Below, piece by piece: positions 7,965 to 16,671 of a stretch of 64,000 nucleotides of DNA. This stretch comes from Pseudomonas sp. (GTDB taxonomy: Bacteria > Pseudomonadota > Gammaproteobacteria > Pseudomonadales > Pseudomonadaceae), in NCBI RefSeq assembly GCF_030147005.1, contig NZ_JASLAW010000254.1:7603-71602 (forward strand), written 5' to 3'. Each line of letters starts with the position of its first letter. Position 1 is the stretch's first letter. Both the position numbers and the translations under genes were made by a program. The notes beneath the pieces are model-generated. The model did no database searches and was not told where the DNA came from. It saw only the letters and a list, made by a program, of their open reading frames with translations.

Positions 7965-10472
7965 TCACATTGCCTGGCATGTGCCCGCGTGCAGTTGGCG
8001 CAAACGGGCAGGGCCATCGGCCGGTTCGCCCGCGTCGTAATACAGGCGACAGGCGGAGTCCGCAGACGGCCCCCACTTGACGGTCAGTTGCCCCTGGGGG
8101 CGAGACACCCGAACAAATGCTTTGCCGCCCTGCCCGACAATCCCGACGCTGGCGCCGTCTTCATCAAAGACATCCGCACCGAACGGCAACGGGCTGCCGT
8201 CATCACGCCGCGCGGTAATCAACAGGGCCTGGCCGCTGACGGTTTCAAATTGCAGCTTCACCACCGAACCGGCACGGGGCGCTACGTTTTGGGCGGCGGT
8301 CTTGAGTTCCACGTCGACGGAAAGGTCTTTGGGGTCCAGTTCGACGACATTCTTTCGGTACGGCGTGAGATGGGGCACGACGGCAAAGCCGCGGGTGCCG
8401 ATTTGGGCGCTGTGGTTTCCGTTGATGCGCGCGCCTACCGCGTCGGGCGCCTGGACGATGCCGACGGTATCGCCCAATTCCGGCGCGAAGGTCACGCCGC
8501 CTGCGTGGGCGACGATACCGCCGGTCATGCCGAGCGATGTCGAACGGTAGGCGTTGCTCTGGCCATAGCCGGCGGACAGCACGCCATGGCTGGTCTGGTA
8601 TTTCACGTCGGCACTGCTGGCGTGGCCGCTGCCCTGTGCTCGGCTGGCGCTCAAGCCATAGCCGAACTCACTGCGCTCGCCCAGGCTGCCACCCAGGCTC
8701 ACGCGCTCGCCGCTGCTTTGGTCGCCGTGGTACGCCGTGGTGGTCAGGGTTGGCGAGCGTGCGCCGCTGCCCAGGGGCAGGCTCAGGGTCAACTCAAGCT
8801 GACTGTCGACTTTTTCAGTTAGCACATCGCGGGTGCGCTGCGCGCTGACGGTGTAGTGCAGGCCCTTCCAACTGCTGCTGTAACCGGCGGTGAACGTGAG
8901 GTTGCGGTTGGCGCGGTTCCAGTAGTGTTGCGAGGAGCCGGTCAGGTACACCAAACCGTTGCCCAGGCTCTGATTGAGGCTGATGTCCATCCTGTCGCGC
9001 AGGCGTGACAGGCCGTCCAGTTTCAGCCCGTCGATGGCCAGGTCGCGAACGCGGGCGGCATCGCCCACGCTCAGGAAGCCTTCGGTGGAGTAGCGGTACG
9101 CACCGAGGGCAAAGTGGGTGCCGGTGTCGGTGAAATTCTTGCTGTAGCGCACCTGCACACTTTGGCCCTTGCGCGAACCCTGGCCCGGTAGCCGGGCGTT
9201 GGAGTGGGTCAGGTCAAACGACAGCGCACCGAGCGGCGTATTGAACGCCGCGCCCAGCAGCTGCGAGCGGTAGTCGTCGCCAGCCACCGCGCCGCCGTAC
9301 CCGGTCAACAAGTTGCTCAAGCCGCGCTGATAGGTGGCCTGCATCAACTTGGGTGGGTGGCGCAGGCCCAACTCCTCCAGTCGCCCGGCACTCACCGAAT
9401 AGCGGCTGTAGCCGGTGCGCAGCAAGTTGGCATTGGTGGCGAACGGCACCACGAACTCACGCTTGCGCCCGTCGGCTTCGGTGATCGTGACGTTCAGGTC
9501 GCCGCCGTAGCCGGTGGCGAACAAATCGTTGAGCACAAAGGGGCCGGGGGCGACAGAGATTTCCTCGATCAACACGCCGCGCTGCCGCACGCTGACCCGT
9601 GCATTGGTCTCGGCGACGCCGCGCACCACCGGGGCAAAACCGGTCAGAGAGTCAGGCAGCATCCGGTCATCGCTGAACAGGCTGGCACCGCGCAGGCGCA
9701 CGCTGTCGAACAGCTCTCCGGGGGTGTAGATTTCGCCCATCATCAGCTGTGATTGCAACGGGCTCACTTCGCGCTGCACATAGGTGGCGCTGCTTTGATA
9801 GCCCGAGGCGCGATGGGTACGGCTGTAGCTGCCGCTGTGGCGCCAATGCCAATCGCCGAGGTTGAGCCCGGTGTTCACGCCCAGGTAGCTGGAGCCGAGT
9901 GAGCGCCCACCGGTCCTGGTGGCAAAGGTGTTGGCGTTGTAGCGTACAAACGCGGCATCGATGCCGCTGTCCCAGTGCTGTGGGTCGACATAGCCGCGTG
10001 GTTTGCGCGTGAGGTAAATCTGCGGTACTTGCAGCTCCAGGCGGTTTTCACCCGAGTCGAATTGGCTGCCGGCGCCCGGCAGCAACGCCGCGATATCCGC
10101 GCAGCGGGAGGCGGTTTGCATGGGCGCGGCATCCATGTCGATGCCGAGCCTGAGCAGCGCGTCACGCTCGACGCACCACTGCGCCGAGTCCTGGCCGTCG
10201 ACTGGCGCGAAGACCAGCGTTTCGCGGCCTATCCACTGGCCGTTGAGGTAGACATCGGAGCGGTAGCTGCCGGGCAGCACCACGTTGCCCTGGCTGAATC
10301 TTGAAATATCGACCTGCAAGCCGGCCGCGCCATCCGGAAAGAACGCCGGGTTGAATGTGGCATGTTCGGCGCCGTGCACACCCATGGCGTAGCCTGCGCC
10401 CGCTAACAGCAGGTTGCGCATCGTCAGCTTCAAAAAACGCTGACCTGTCAGCGGTGCTGTGTTCAAACTCAT
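7965..10472 (-). CDS. Outer membrane fimbrial usher (FimD/PapC family)
   Basis: The usher is the outer-membrane pore that accepts chaperone-subunit pairs and assembles the fimbria. The 835-residue protein has a signal sequence, an N-terminal chaperone-binding domain starting ATFNPAFFPDGAAGLQVDIS, a beta-barrel with many alternating aromatic strands, a plug region (SLTGFAPVVRGVAETNARVSV) and C-terminal domains with the closing cysteine pair (SACRLYY and GTCQAM). The size matches the family. An alternative start at Met18 would give a more typical signal peptide. A gap of about 174 bases without a gene separates it from the upstream chaperone gene. Confidence 0.93.
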   Translation of the reverse strand: MSLNTAPLTGQRFLKLTMRNLLLAGAGYAMGVHGAEHATFNPAFFPDGAAGLQVDISRFSQGNVVLPGSYRSDVYLNGQWIGRETLVFAPVDGQDSAQWCVERDALLRLGIDMDAAPMQTASRCADIAALLPGAGSQFDSGENRLELQVPQIYLTRKPRGYVDPQHWDSGIDAAFVRYNANTFATRTGGRSLGSSYLGVNTGLNLGDWHWRHSGSYSRTHRASGYQSSATYVQREVSPLQSQLMMGEIYTPGELFDSVRLRGASLFSDDRMLPDSLTGFAPVVRGVAETNARVSVRQRGVLIEEISVAPGPFVLNDLFATGYGGDLNVTITEADGRKREFVVPFATNANLLRTGYSRYSVSAGRLEELGLRHPPKLMQATYQRGLSNLLTGYGGAVAGDDYRSQLLGAAFNTPLGALSFDLTHSNARLPGQGSRKGQSVQVRYSKNFTDTGTHFALGAYRYSTEGFLSVGDAARVRDLAIDGLKLDGLSRLRDRMDISLNQSLGNGLVYLTGSSQHYWNRANRNLTFTAGYSSSWKGLHYTVSAQRTRDVLTEKVDSQLELTLSLPLGSGARSPTLTTTAYHGDQSSGERVSLGGSLGERSEFGYGLSASRAQGSGHASSADVKYQTSHGVLSAGYGQSNAYRSTSLGMTGGIVAHAGGVTFAPELGDTVGIVQAPDAVGARINGNHSAQIGTRGFAVVPHLTPYRKNVVELDPKDLSVDVELKTAAQNVAPRAGSVVKLQFETVSGQALLITARRDDGSPLPFGADVFDEDGASVGIVGQGGKAFVRVSRPQGQLTVKWGPSADSACRLYYDAGEPADGPARLRQLHAGTCQAM

Positions 10473-10646
10473 GTGACCGTACTCAAAACTACAAGAGGTG
10501 CTGCCCGAATGTCGGCATGGGGCAGCCCTGCCGCAAAAAAGGGCATCTACCGAAGATGTGTGATGACGCTGATAACCTGGCCGGCCTGCGCAGAGGCGCT
10601 GGGCGAAGGGCGGGTCGCTAGGCTGGAAGGCGGCGCGTTTGAACCG

Positions 10647-11414
10647 TCATGGGGCGACCTTGGCGCGGTGGGCGACCTTCACCCCAAAATCATCAAGCGT
10701 CTGGAACGCTACGCTGGCCCCGTTGCCTGGCGGCGTCTTGAGCGTGGGCAGCTCAAAGCGATTGCGACCGCCGGGTATCACCATGTTTTCGGCGCCTGAC
10801 GCTGGGGGTTTGCGCGCATGCCGCTGCCCCGCCGCCTGCACTTCGACCTGGTCGAACGTCACGTGATAGGGCGTCGGGTTATACACTTCCAGGGCCTGGC
10901 CTTGCCCTGACGATACGCTGCGCCATTGCAGCTTCGCGGGTGCGGCTTCGACCGTGTCAGGCAAGTTGTGCGGCCGGAAAAACACTTTGATCCGCGAGCG
11001 AAAGGCAAGCTGCAACTGGTTGCGCTGTCGAGCGTCGGGTGATTGCGCGGGCACCTCCAGCAGGTTGAACCAGAACAGGCTTTCTTGCGCCGACGGCAAG
11101 GCTTCGCCCGTATAAGCCAGGCGCACCACTTGTTGTTTGCCCGGCTCTATCCGAAAGATCGGCGGTGTCGCCACAAAGGGTATTCCCGCCAGGTCCGGCG
11201 TTGACTGCTCGTCGCCGTTATCCAGCCATGCTTGCACCAATACGGGTGCCTGGTTCTTGCTTTCAAGCCTGATCGTGACCTCTTTGTCGTTTTGCGGATA
11301 AACGATCCGCGTGGTGTTGATCACCACACTCGCTTGCGCCATGGCCGTGCCCGACAGCACCCAGGCCAGCAGCGTGATTCTCGCCAGTGCGTATGAAATC
11401 GAAGTCGCGTGCAT
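10647..11414 (-). CDS. Periplasmic fimbrial chaperone (first of two paralogues)
   Basis: PapD-like chaperones fold fimbrial subunits in the periplasm by donor-strand complementation. This 255-residue protein has a signal peptide (cleavage near GTAMA), an Ig-like N-domain with VIYP-type strand ASVVINTTRIVYPQNDKEVT, the G1-strand motif NQLQLAFRSRIKVFFRP that ends in the conserved positively charged cleft, and a second Ig-like domain. The short F1-G1 loop fits the FGS class. The start at 11414 gives a proper signal peptide; upstream codons overlap the neighbouring chaperone gene. Seven bases separate the two chaperone genes. Confidence 0.9.
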   Translation of the reverse strand: MHATSISYALARITLLAWVLSGTAMAQASVVINTTRIVYPQNDKEVTIRLESKNQAPVLVQAWLDNGDEQSTPDLAGIPFVATPPIFRIEPGKQQVVRLAYTGEALPSAQESLFWFNLLEVPAQSPDARQRNQLQLAFRSRIKVFFRPHNLPDTVEAAPAKLQWRSVSSGQGQALEVYNPTPYHVTFDQVEVQAAGQRHARKPPASGAENMVIPGGRNRFELPTLKTPPGNGASVAFQTLDDFGVKVAHRAKVAP

Positions 11415-11421
11415 ACAGGTG

Positions 11422-12198
11422 TTATCCGGCGCAGGAAGCGGTAATGCCCGCGACGTGGCGCACTCGGGCACCGAAGTCGCTGACGGTGGTGAACGCGACC
11501 TGGGCGGCGTCGCTTGGGCAATTGCGCAGTCGGGGCAACGCAAACAGTTTTACGTCGCCGGCCGGCAGCAACAGGCTGTCGTTGGCGGCCTTGTTCGGCG
11601 CTTTGCTGAACCGTTTGCCGGCGCTGAGCAACTCGGCCGAGGTCAGTGAAATGTGGTACGGCGTGGGGTTGGTGGCTTGCAGAGCAAAGCCTTGGTCATG
11701 GGCCACCAGTTTCCATTGCAGTTTTGACGCCGCGCCGGTGACTGGATAAGGCAAGGCCCGAGGCCGCAGGAACACGCGCAAACGCGTGCGGAACGACAAC
11801 TGGATCTGGTTGTTCTGCGCGGTGTCCGGGGAAAGCGGAGGCACTTCCAGCAGGTTCAACCAGAACAGACTTTCGCGGTCGGTGGGCAGTGGTTCCCCGG
11901 TATAACGCAAGCGCAGCGCTTGTTGCTGGTAAGGCTCAATCCGAAACAGCGGCGGCGACAGCGTGAACGGCGTTTGCGCCGTTGCCGGCGTGGAGTGCCG
12001 GTTGCCGGTGTCCAGCCAGGTTTGCACCAGTGCCGGAAGGCTGCCCTTGTTTTCCACGCGTACAACGACTTCCTGCTGTTCGGCGGGGTAGATCACCCGT
12101 GTGCCATGGATAATCACGGCGGCCTGGGTGGACGGGACCAGCAGCAACAGCCCTGCAATGACACAGCAGGCGAGCGCGAGGAAGGTGATTTTGTTCAT
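11422..12198 (-). CDS. Periplasmic fimbrial chaperone (second paralogue)
   Basis: This 258-residue paralogue shows the same two Ig-like domains: signal peptide ending near STQA, N-domain AAVIIHGTRVIYPAEQQEV, and G1 motif NQIQLSFRTRLRVFLRP. It resembles its neighbour throughout but is clearly diverged. It lies directly downstream of the major pilin. Two chaperones in one operon suggest division of labour between major and minor subunits, as proposed for some other chaperone-usher systems; that is inference. The C-terminus carries a Cys pair (LRNCPSD and TASCAG), which may form a disulfide. Confidence 0.9.
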   Translation of the reverse strand: MNKITFLALACCVIAGLLLLVPSTQAAVIIHGTRVIYPAEQQEVVVRVENKGSLPALVQTWLDTGNRHSTPATAQTPFTLSPPLFRIEPYQQQALRLRYTGEPLPTDRESLFWLNLLEVPPLSPDTAQNNQIQLSFRTRLRVFLRPRALPYPVTGAASKLQWKLVAHDQGFALQATNPTPYHISLTSAELLSAGKRFSKAPNKAANDSLLLPAGDVKLFALPRLRNCPSDAAQVAFTTVSDFGARVRHVAGITASCAG

Positions 12199-12245
12199 CG
12201 TGTGAGATCTCTTCGGATCAGGGGCAGCGCCGGACCGCTTACCCC

Positions 12246-12824
12246 TTAATCGGCGTACTCGACCATAAAGCCGACACGCGTCTTGACCGTGCCTTCAGTG
12301 GCCGCGCCGGTGGCGTACATTTGCGCCGCCAATGGGATGATCGCCTGGTTGTCGGCAATGACCACGCCTTCGGATTTGTCGGTGTAGACGTTGATAGGTG
12401 AGCCGTCGCGGCGGGCCACTTCGACCTGCACGTTCTTGGCGGCGGTGGTGTTGGCCGGGTCGTCGTAACCGTCGATGTGCAAGCGCCCGGTGGCCACGTC
12501 AATGGCCGGGCTGGTCGGGTCAAACGCCACCATGGCGGTGCGCCCGTTGGTGCAACTGCCTTCGCCTGGCGCGCCGATGCGAATGGTGAAACCGGTCAGG
12601 TTGGCGCGACTGCCCGCGGTCGCCAGGCGTGAGGCAGAGACACCGCCCAGGTTAACGTCCTTGACCACGGCGCCCGTGCCCGGCGCTGCACCTTCGATGG
12701 TGCAGGTCACATCGGTCACCAGGCCGCTGAAATTGATTGTGCCATCGGCGGCTTGAGCGAATTGCGGTGCGGCGGCGCTCAAGGCCAAAGCGGCAGCAGC
12801 GCAGAACAGGGCGTTGACTTTCAT
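12246..12824 (-). CDS. Major fimbrial subunit
   Basis: This 192-residue protein is the first gene of the fimbrial operon, the usual place of the major rod subunit. It has a signal peptide (MKVNALFCAAAALALSAAA, cleavage near FAQA), the pilin start DGTINFSGLVTDVTCTIEG with the first disulfide Cys, the second Cys in GEGSCTNGR, and a C-terminal donor strand ending GFMVEYAD. The start at 12824 gives the only convincing signal peptide. A gap of 47 bases precedes the first chaperone gene, and the 367-base upstream region probably holds its promoter. Confidence 0.9.
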   Translation of the reverse strand: MKVNALFCAAAALALSAAAPQFAQAADGTINFSGLVTDVTCTIEGAAPGTGAVVKDVNLGGVSASRLATAGSRANLTGFTIRIGAPGEGSCTNGRTAMVAFDPTSPAIDVATGRLHIDGYDDPANTTAAKNVQVEVARRDGSPINVYTDKSEGVVIADNQAIIPLAAQMYATGAATEGTVKTRVGFMVEYAD

Positions 12825-13191
12825 GGTATTCCCAAAACGTAAGTGATAAATGTCGACCACCCCAGGCGCAAACATGCCCCTGTATTTTTCCCGAAGTGTT
12901 TCGGTGGGTGGGTGACACATAATTTGTATCGAAACGTGATTTTTCTCTATAGAGAAGTATCGAGTTTTAGTTCGCGATTGTTCGAAAGTATATTGTTTTG
13001 TTTAAGTTTTTCCGGGCGCTGCCTGGCCTTCTCGAAATTTTATTAATGAACTTTCTGTCAGCCTTATCTGTAGGAATAATTAATTTTTATGGCCTGGCTG
13101 CATTGATCCTTGTGTGTGGCTGGGATATACGGAATTCAACGAGCCAGTTCTAAAGTTGTGTCGCGCTGTAATCACTTATGCAGGTGTCCAG
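12825..13191. promoter_or_regulatory. Divergent regulatory region between major pilin and response regulator
   Basis: No gene is visible in these 367 bases. The central part (about 12900-13110) is markedly richer in A+T than the surrounding DNA, as expected for fimbrial promoters controlled by nucleoid proteins. It separates the minus-strand fimbrial operon from the plus-strand response regulator. No confident -35/-10 pair or operator was assigned. Confidence 0.5.
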
Positions 13192-13893
13192 ATGCCTACT
13201 TCAACTTCAACTTCAACTATGTACGCCGTCATGTTGCTGGACGATCATGAGATGGTTCGGCAGGGGATCGAGTTGGGCTTGAGCAAAGAACCCGATATCG
13301 AGGTGGTCGGCTCTTTCGGCACCGGCAAGGATTTGCTGGATGCGCTCGCCCGCAGGCTGGCGGATGTGGTGGTGATGGATTTTATCCTGGCACCGTCGGG
13401 CATTGATGGCCTCAGCCTGCTTCAGGCGCTCAACAGGCGTTTCAGCAAGTGCAAGCCATTGGTGTTGGCCTCGCATTGCACGCCTGCAACGGTTTCATTG
13501 GCATTGAAGGCCGGAAGTTGGGGCATATTGGGTAAAACCCAAACCCTGACTGAACTCATCACGGCTATTCGCACGGTCGCCCAGGGCCGTATTTATTTGC
13601 AGCCTTGCAGAGTGCCGACCCTGGAGGATATGCAGTCTGTGCTTGACGTGGGGAATACCAAAGCGCACGTGGATGTTTCAACGCCGTTGCCCTTGAGCGC
13701 TTGCCTTACACCCAAAGAGCGTGAAGTGCTCAGGTGTTTTCTTGACGGGATGTCCGTTAATTCAATTGCGGCGAAGTTTTCGCGCAGTGCAAGTACGATC
13801 AGTACGCAAAAACAATCGGCTTATCGAAAACTGGGTATTCGAAGCGACAGTGAGCTGTTCAAGTTTACTCATCAGTTCGGCGAGCCCAGGTAA
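13192..13893 (+). CDS. LuxR/NarL-family response regulator beside fimbrial operon
   Basis: The 233-residue product has a receiver domain with the acidic pocket LLDDHEM (residues 16-21), phospho-acceptor Asp63 in VVVMDFIL and the conserved Lys115 in LGKT, then a LuxR-type helix-turn-helix (LTPKEREVLRCFLDGM, then IAAKFSRSASTISTQKQSAY). It resembles RcsB-like regulators. No partner sensor kinase is in the window. Divergence from the pilin gene suggests it controls the fimbriae. The start is uncertain: 13192 is preferred, but 13219 also opens just before the receiver fold and 13114 would add 26 residues; none has a strong ribosome site. Confidence 0.85.
   Translation: MPTSTSTSTMYAVMLLDDHEMVRQGIELGLSKEPDIEVVGSFGTGKDLLDALARRLADVVVMDFILAPSGIDGLSLLQALNRRFSKCKPLVLASHCTPATVSLALKAGSWGILGKTQTLTELITAIRTVAQGRIYLQPCRVPTLEDMQSVLDVGNTKAHVDVSTPLPLSACLTPKEREVLRCFLDGMSVNSIAAKFSRSASTISTQKQSAYRKLGIRSDSELFKFTHQFGEPR
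13198..13218 (+). repeat. Hexanucleotide tandem repeat in regulator N-terminus
   Basis: Three and a half copies of ACTTCA encode alternating Thr-Ser just after the preferred start codon and end at the alternative ATG at 13219. Copy-number change would stay in frame, so it could alter length or spacing but not switch the gene off. Confidence 0.8.
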
Positions 13894-14052
13894 GCCGGGG
13901 TTAAAGCCCATTTCGTTGGCCATTCCCATGGTCGACACGTTCGGTTTTCCCTAGTGATTGAACAGTTGCAAGCGGACCAATCGTTGACCACGGGACAGCG
14001 ATTCACGCAGATGAAATTAGAAAATGCCCTCTTAAAGAGTAAGCGTTCTGGG

Positions 14053-14430
14053 CTAGAGCATCAGCCGCACGACCGACTGGCTCGGGTCGCGGGTTTTTCC
14101 GGCCGCTTTGAGTTCGGCCAGGTAATCGGCCCATAGTGCTTCCTGACGCACGGCTAGTTGATAAAGGTAGTCCCAGGTGAACAGCCCGCTGTCATGACCG
14201 TCGTCGAAGGTCAGTTTCAGTGCGTACTGGCCGGCCGGTTCGAGCTTGATCAACTTAACGTTGAGCTTGCCGAATTGCAGGATGGGTTTGCCGTGGCCCT
14301 GGACCTCGGCGGAAGGCGAGTGCACGCGCAGGAATTCGGCGGGCAGTTGGTAGGTTTCGTCCGGCCCGTAGGTGAGGCCGAGGGTGTTGGAGGTTTTGTG
14401 CAAATTAACAGCGGTGGGAAATTTCGGCAT
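14053..14430 (-). CDS. DUF971 (GBBH-like N-terminal domain) protein
   Basis: This 125-residue protein is the small DUF971 family member that follows hslU in pseudomonads. It carries the GBBH-like fold: LTYGPDETYQLPAEFLRVH near the N-terminus and ALKLTFDDGHDSGLFTWDYL in the middle. The family is related to the N-terminal domain of gamma-butyrobetaine hydroxylase and to iron-sulfur-associated proteins, but its role is not established. Start 14430 (MPKFPTAVNLH) is chosen because the upstream frame crosses the hslU 3' end. In the usual gene order phaC1 comes next; here a 160-base gap and the response regulator follow. Confidence 0.88.
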   Translation of the reverse strand: MPKFPTAVNLHKTSNTLGLTYGPDETYQLPAEFLRVHSPSAEVQGHGKPILQFGKLNVKLIKLEPAGQYALKLTFDDGHDSGLFTWDYLYQLAVRQEALWADYLAELKAAGKTRDPSQSVVRLML

Positions 14431-14443
14431 TAGGGACACCTCG

Positions 14444-14507
14444 GGCTGCAAGCGACAAGCTGCAAGCTGAACGTGCTCAACTTGCGGCTTGTAGCTTACA
14501 GCTTGAG
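14444..14507. repeat. AGCTGCAAG-type inverted repeat between hslU and DUF971 gene
   Basis: Several near-identical units (GCTGCAAGC, GACAAGCTGCAAGC and their complements CTTGCGGCTTGTAGC, CAGCTTGAGGC) form an imperfect foldback just before the hslU stop codon. A related element lies at 24384-24457. Similar repeats occur in other Pseudomonas genomes; a terminator or mRNA-stability role is possible. Confidence 0.7.
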
Positions 14508-14509
14508 GC

Positions 14510-15847
14510 TTAGAGAATGTAACGCGACAGATCTTCGTTCTGCGCCAACTCGCCCAAATGGCTGTTGACGTAATCCGCGTCGATCCTGATCGCTTCGCCA
14601 TTCTGCGCACCGGCCATGTCGCCAGCGCTGAAAGACACCTCTTCCAGCAGGCGTTCCAGCAGGGTGTGCAGACGACGCGCACCGATGTTCTCGGTCTTCT
14701 CGTTGACCTGCCAGGCAATCTCCGCCAGGCGCTTGATACCATCGGCCTGGAACTCGATACCGAGGCCTTCGGTTTTCAGCAACTCACGGTACTGCTCGGT
14801 CAGCGAGGCATGCGGCTCGCTGAGAATGCGCTCGAAGTCGCCAGGGGTCAGTGCCTTGAGTTCCACGCGGATCGGCAAGCGGCCTTGCAGTTCCGGCACC
14901 AGGTCGCTTGGCTTGCTCAGGTGGAAAGCACCGGATGCGATAAACAGGATGTGGTCGGTCTTGACCATGCCCAGCTTGGTATTGACCGTGCAGCCCTCGA
15001 TCAGCGGCAGCAAGTCGCGCTGTACGCCCTCGCGAGACACATCGACACCGCCGGAGTTGCCGCGCTTGGCCACCTTGTCGATCTCATCGATAAATACAAT
15101 GCCGTGTTGCTCGACCGCTTCCAGGGCCTTGGCCTTGAGTTCTTCCTCGTTCACCAGGCGCCCGGCTTCTTCATCGCGTACCAGTTTCAGCGCTTCCTTC
15201 ACCTTCAGCTTGCGGCTTTTCTTCTTGCCCTTGCCCATGTTGGCGAACAGGTTCTGCAACTGGCTGGTCATTTCTTCCATGCCAGGTGGTGCGGAAATAT
15301 CGACGCCGGCTACCTCGGCAATTTCGATCTCGATTTCCTTGTCATCCAGCTGGCCTTCACGCAGGCGCTTGCGGAACAGCTGGCGGGTGTTGGAGTCCGA
15401 CGACGGCGCGGCGTCTTCGTTGAAACCCATGCGTGCCGGTGGCAGCAGGGCGTCGAGAATGCGCTCTTCGGCAGCGTCTTCGGCGCGGTGGCTGACCTTG
15501 GTCACTTCCTGTTCGCGCAGCATTTTCAAGGCGGCATCGGCCAGGTCGCGGATGATCGACTCGACGTCGCGGCCCACATAGCCCACTTCGGTGAACTTGG
15601 TGGCTTCGACTTTGATGAACGGGGCATTGGCCAATTTGGCCAGGCGCCGGGCGATTTCGGTTTTACCGACGCCGGTAGGGCCGATCATCAGGATGTTCTT
15701 GGGCGTTACTTCAACGCGCAACTCTTCGGGCAGTTGCATCCGGCGCCAACGGTTGCGCAGCGCAATGGCAACGGCGCGCTTGGCATCGTCCTGGCCGATG
15801 ATATGGCGATTGAGTTCATGGACGATTTCGCGGGGAGTCATGGACAT
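14510..15847 (-). CDS. hslU: ATP-dependent protease ATPase subunit HslU
   Basis: HslU is the AAA+ unfoldase of the cytoplasmic HslUV protease. The 445-residue protein starts MSMTPREIVHELNRHIIGQ, has Walker A GPTGVGKTEIARRL (about residues 56-69), the I-domain (about 110-240), Walker B IVFIDEIDKV and the C-terminal YIL tail that docks into HslV. Start 15847 matches the family; the longer frame adds six residues. It lies 37 bases after hslV in a two-gene operon. Confidence 0.96.
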   Translation of the reverse strand: MSMTPREIVHELNRHIIGQDDAKRAVAIALRNRWRRMQLPEELRVEVTPKNILMIGPTGVGKTEIARRLAKLANAPFIKVEATKFTEVGYVGRDVESIIRDLADAALKMLREQEVTKVSHRAEDAAEERILDALLPPARMGFNEDAAPSSDSNTRQLFRKRLREGQLDDKEIEIEIAEVAGVDISAPPGMEEMTSQLQNLFANMGKGKKKSRKLKVKEALKLVRDEEAGRLVNEEELKAKALEAVEQHGIVFIDEIDKVAKRGNSGGVDVSREGVQRDLLPLIEGCTVNTKLGMVKTDHILFIASGAFHLSKPSDLVPELQGRLPIRVELKALTPGDFERILSEPHASLTEQYRELLKTEGLGIEFQADGIKRLAEIAWQVNEKTENIGARRLHTLLERLLEEVSFSAGDMAGAQNGEAIRIDADYVNSHLGELAQNEDLSRYIL

Positions 15848-15884
15848 AGTGTTTGGCGGCCTCAAGCGGGAATAAGCCTACGGC

Positions 15885-16415
15885 TTACTCGGCGAGGTCC
15901 TGCTCCTCAATGGTCTGGTTGTGGTTGGTGAACACGCAGATATCGCCGGCGATACCCAGAGCGGTCTCGACGATTTCACGGGCCGACAGGTCGGTTTTCT
16001 TCAACAGCGCGCTGGCCGCGGCTTGTGCGTAGCCGCCACCCGAACCCATGGCGATCAGGCCATGTTCAGGTTCAACCACATCGCCGTTGCCGGTGATGAT
16101 CAGGGACGCGTCTTTGTTGGCGACCGCCAGCATGGCTTCGAGGCGGCTTAGGGAGCGGTCGGTGCGCCATTCTTTGGCGAGTTCGACGGCGGCGCGCACC
16201 AGGTGGCCCTGATGTTTTTCGAGCTGGCCTTCGAAACGCTCGAACAGAGTGAAGGCGTCGGCGGTAGCGCCTGCGAATCCGGCGAGAACCTGGCCGTGGT
16301 ACAAGCGACGCACTTTCTTGGCGTTGCCTTTCATCACGGTATTACCCAGGGAAACCTGGCCGTCGCCGCCCATGACGACTTTGCCGTGGCGACGTACTGA
16401 AACGATGGTGGTCAA
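15885..16415 (-). CDS. hslV: ATP-dependent protease peptidase subunit HslV (TTG start)
   Basis: HslV is the proteasome-like threonine peptidase of HslUV. The mature sequence TTIVSVRRHGKVVMGGDGQ, with the catalytic N-terminal Thr, begins right after a TTG codon at 16415, preceded by GGAG at nine bases. No ATG is available there, so TTG is the start and gives the standard 176 residues. The Gly-rich core MGSGGGYAQAAASALL and Lys33-equivalent region MKGNAKKVRRLY are present. Confidence 0.95.
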   Translation of the reverse strand: MTTIVSVRRHGKVVMGGDGQVSLGNTVMKGNAKKVRRLYHGQVLAGFAGATADAFTLFERFEGQLEKHQGHLVRAAVELAKEWRTDRSLSRLEAMLAVANKDASLIITGNGDVVEPEHGLIAMGSGGGYAQAAASALLKKTDLSAREIVETALGIAGDICVFTNHNQTIEEQDLAE

Positions 16416-16559
16416 GGGGAGAGTCTCCACGCAGCGGGGCGAAAATGCCCTGATGGAAACTGATATGGGGGTGGTGGGGGGGATTTCAACCGTAGGGCGT
16501 TGGGGCGGACGAGTGGTGTCTATCGGTCTGACACACGCTACAGAACACCGCAAAACCAC

Positions 16560-16649
16560 TGTGGAAGCCGGCTTACCTGCGATGCTGGTGTGTCAGTCAC
16601 TGAAAATATTGACTGCTTCACCGCCATCGCAGGCAAGCCAGCTCCCACA
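16560..16649. repeat. REP-type inverted repeat 1
   Basis: Two arms (GTGGAAGCCGGCTTACCTGC at 16561 and the complementary GCAGGCAAGCCAGCTCCCAC at 16629) flank about 45 bases in the hslV-SPOR gene gap. This belongs to the GCTGGC(T)TGCCTGC subfamily of Pseudomonas intergenic palindromes; its left arm has diverged. The rest of the gap (16416-16671) holds no gene. Confidence 0.85.
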
Positions 16650-16671
16650 TTTGAACCGTGTCGGCTGTTGA

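Noticed and set aside
14558..15931. Long open frame opposite hslU and hslV
   Set aside because: It is a shadow of HslU codons, with no motif or start signal.
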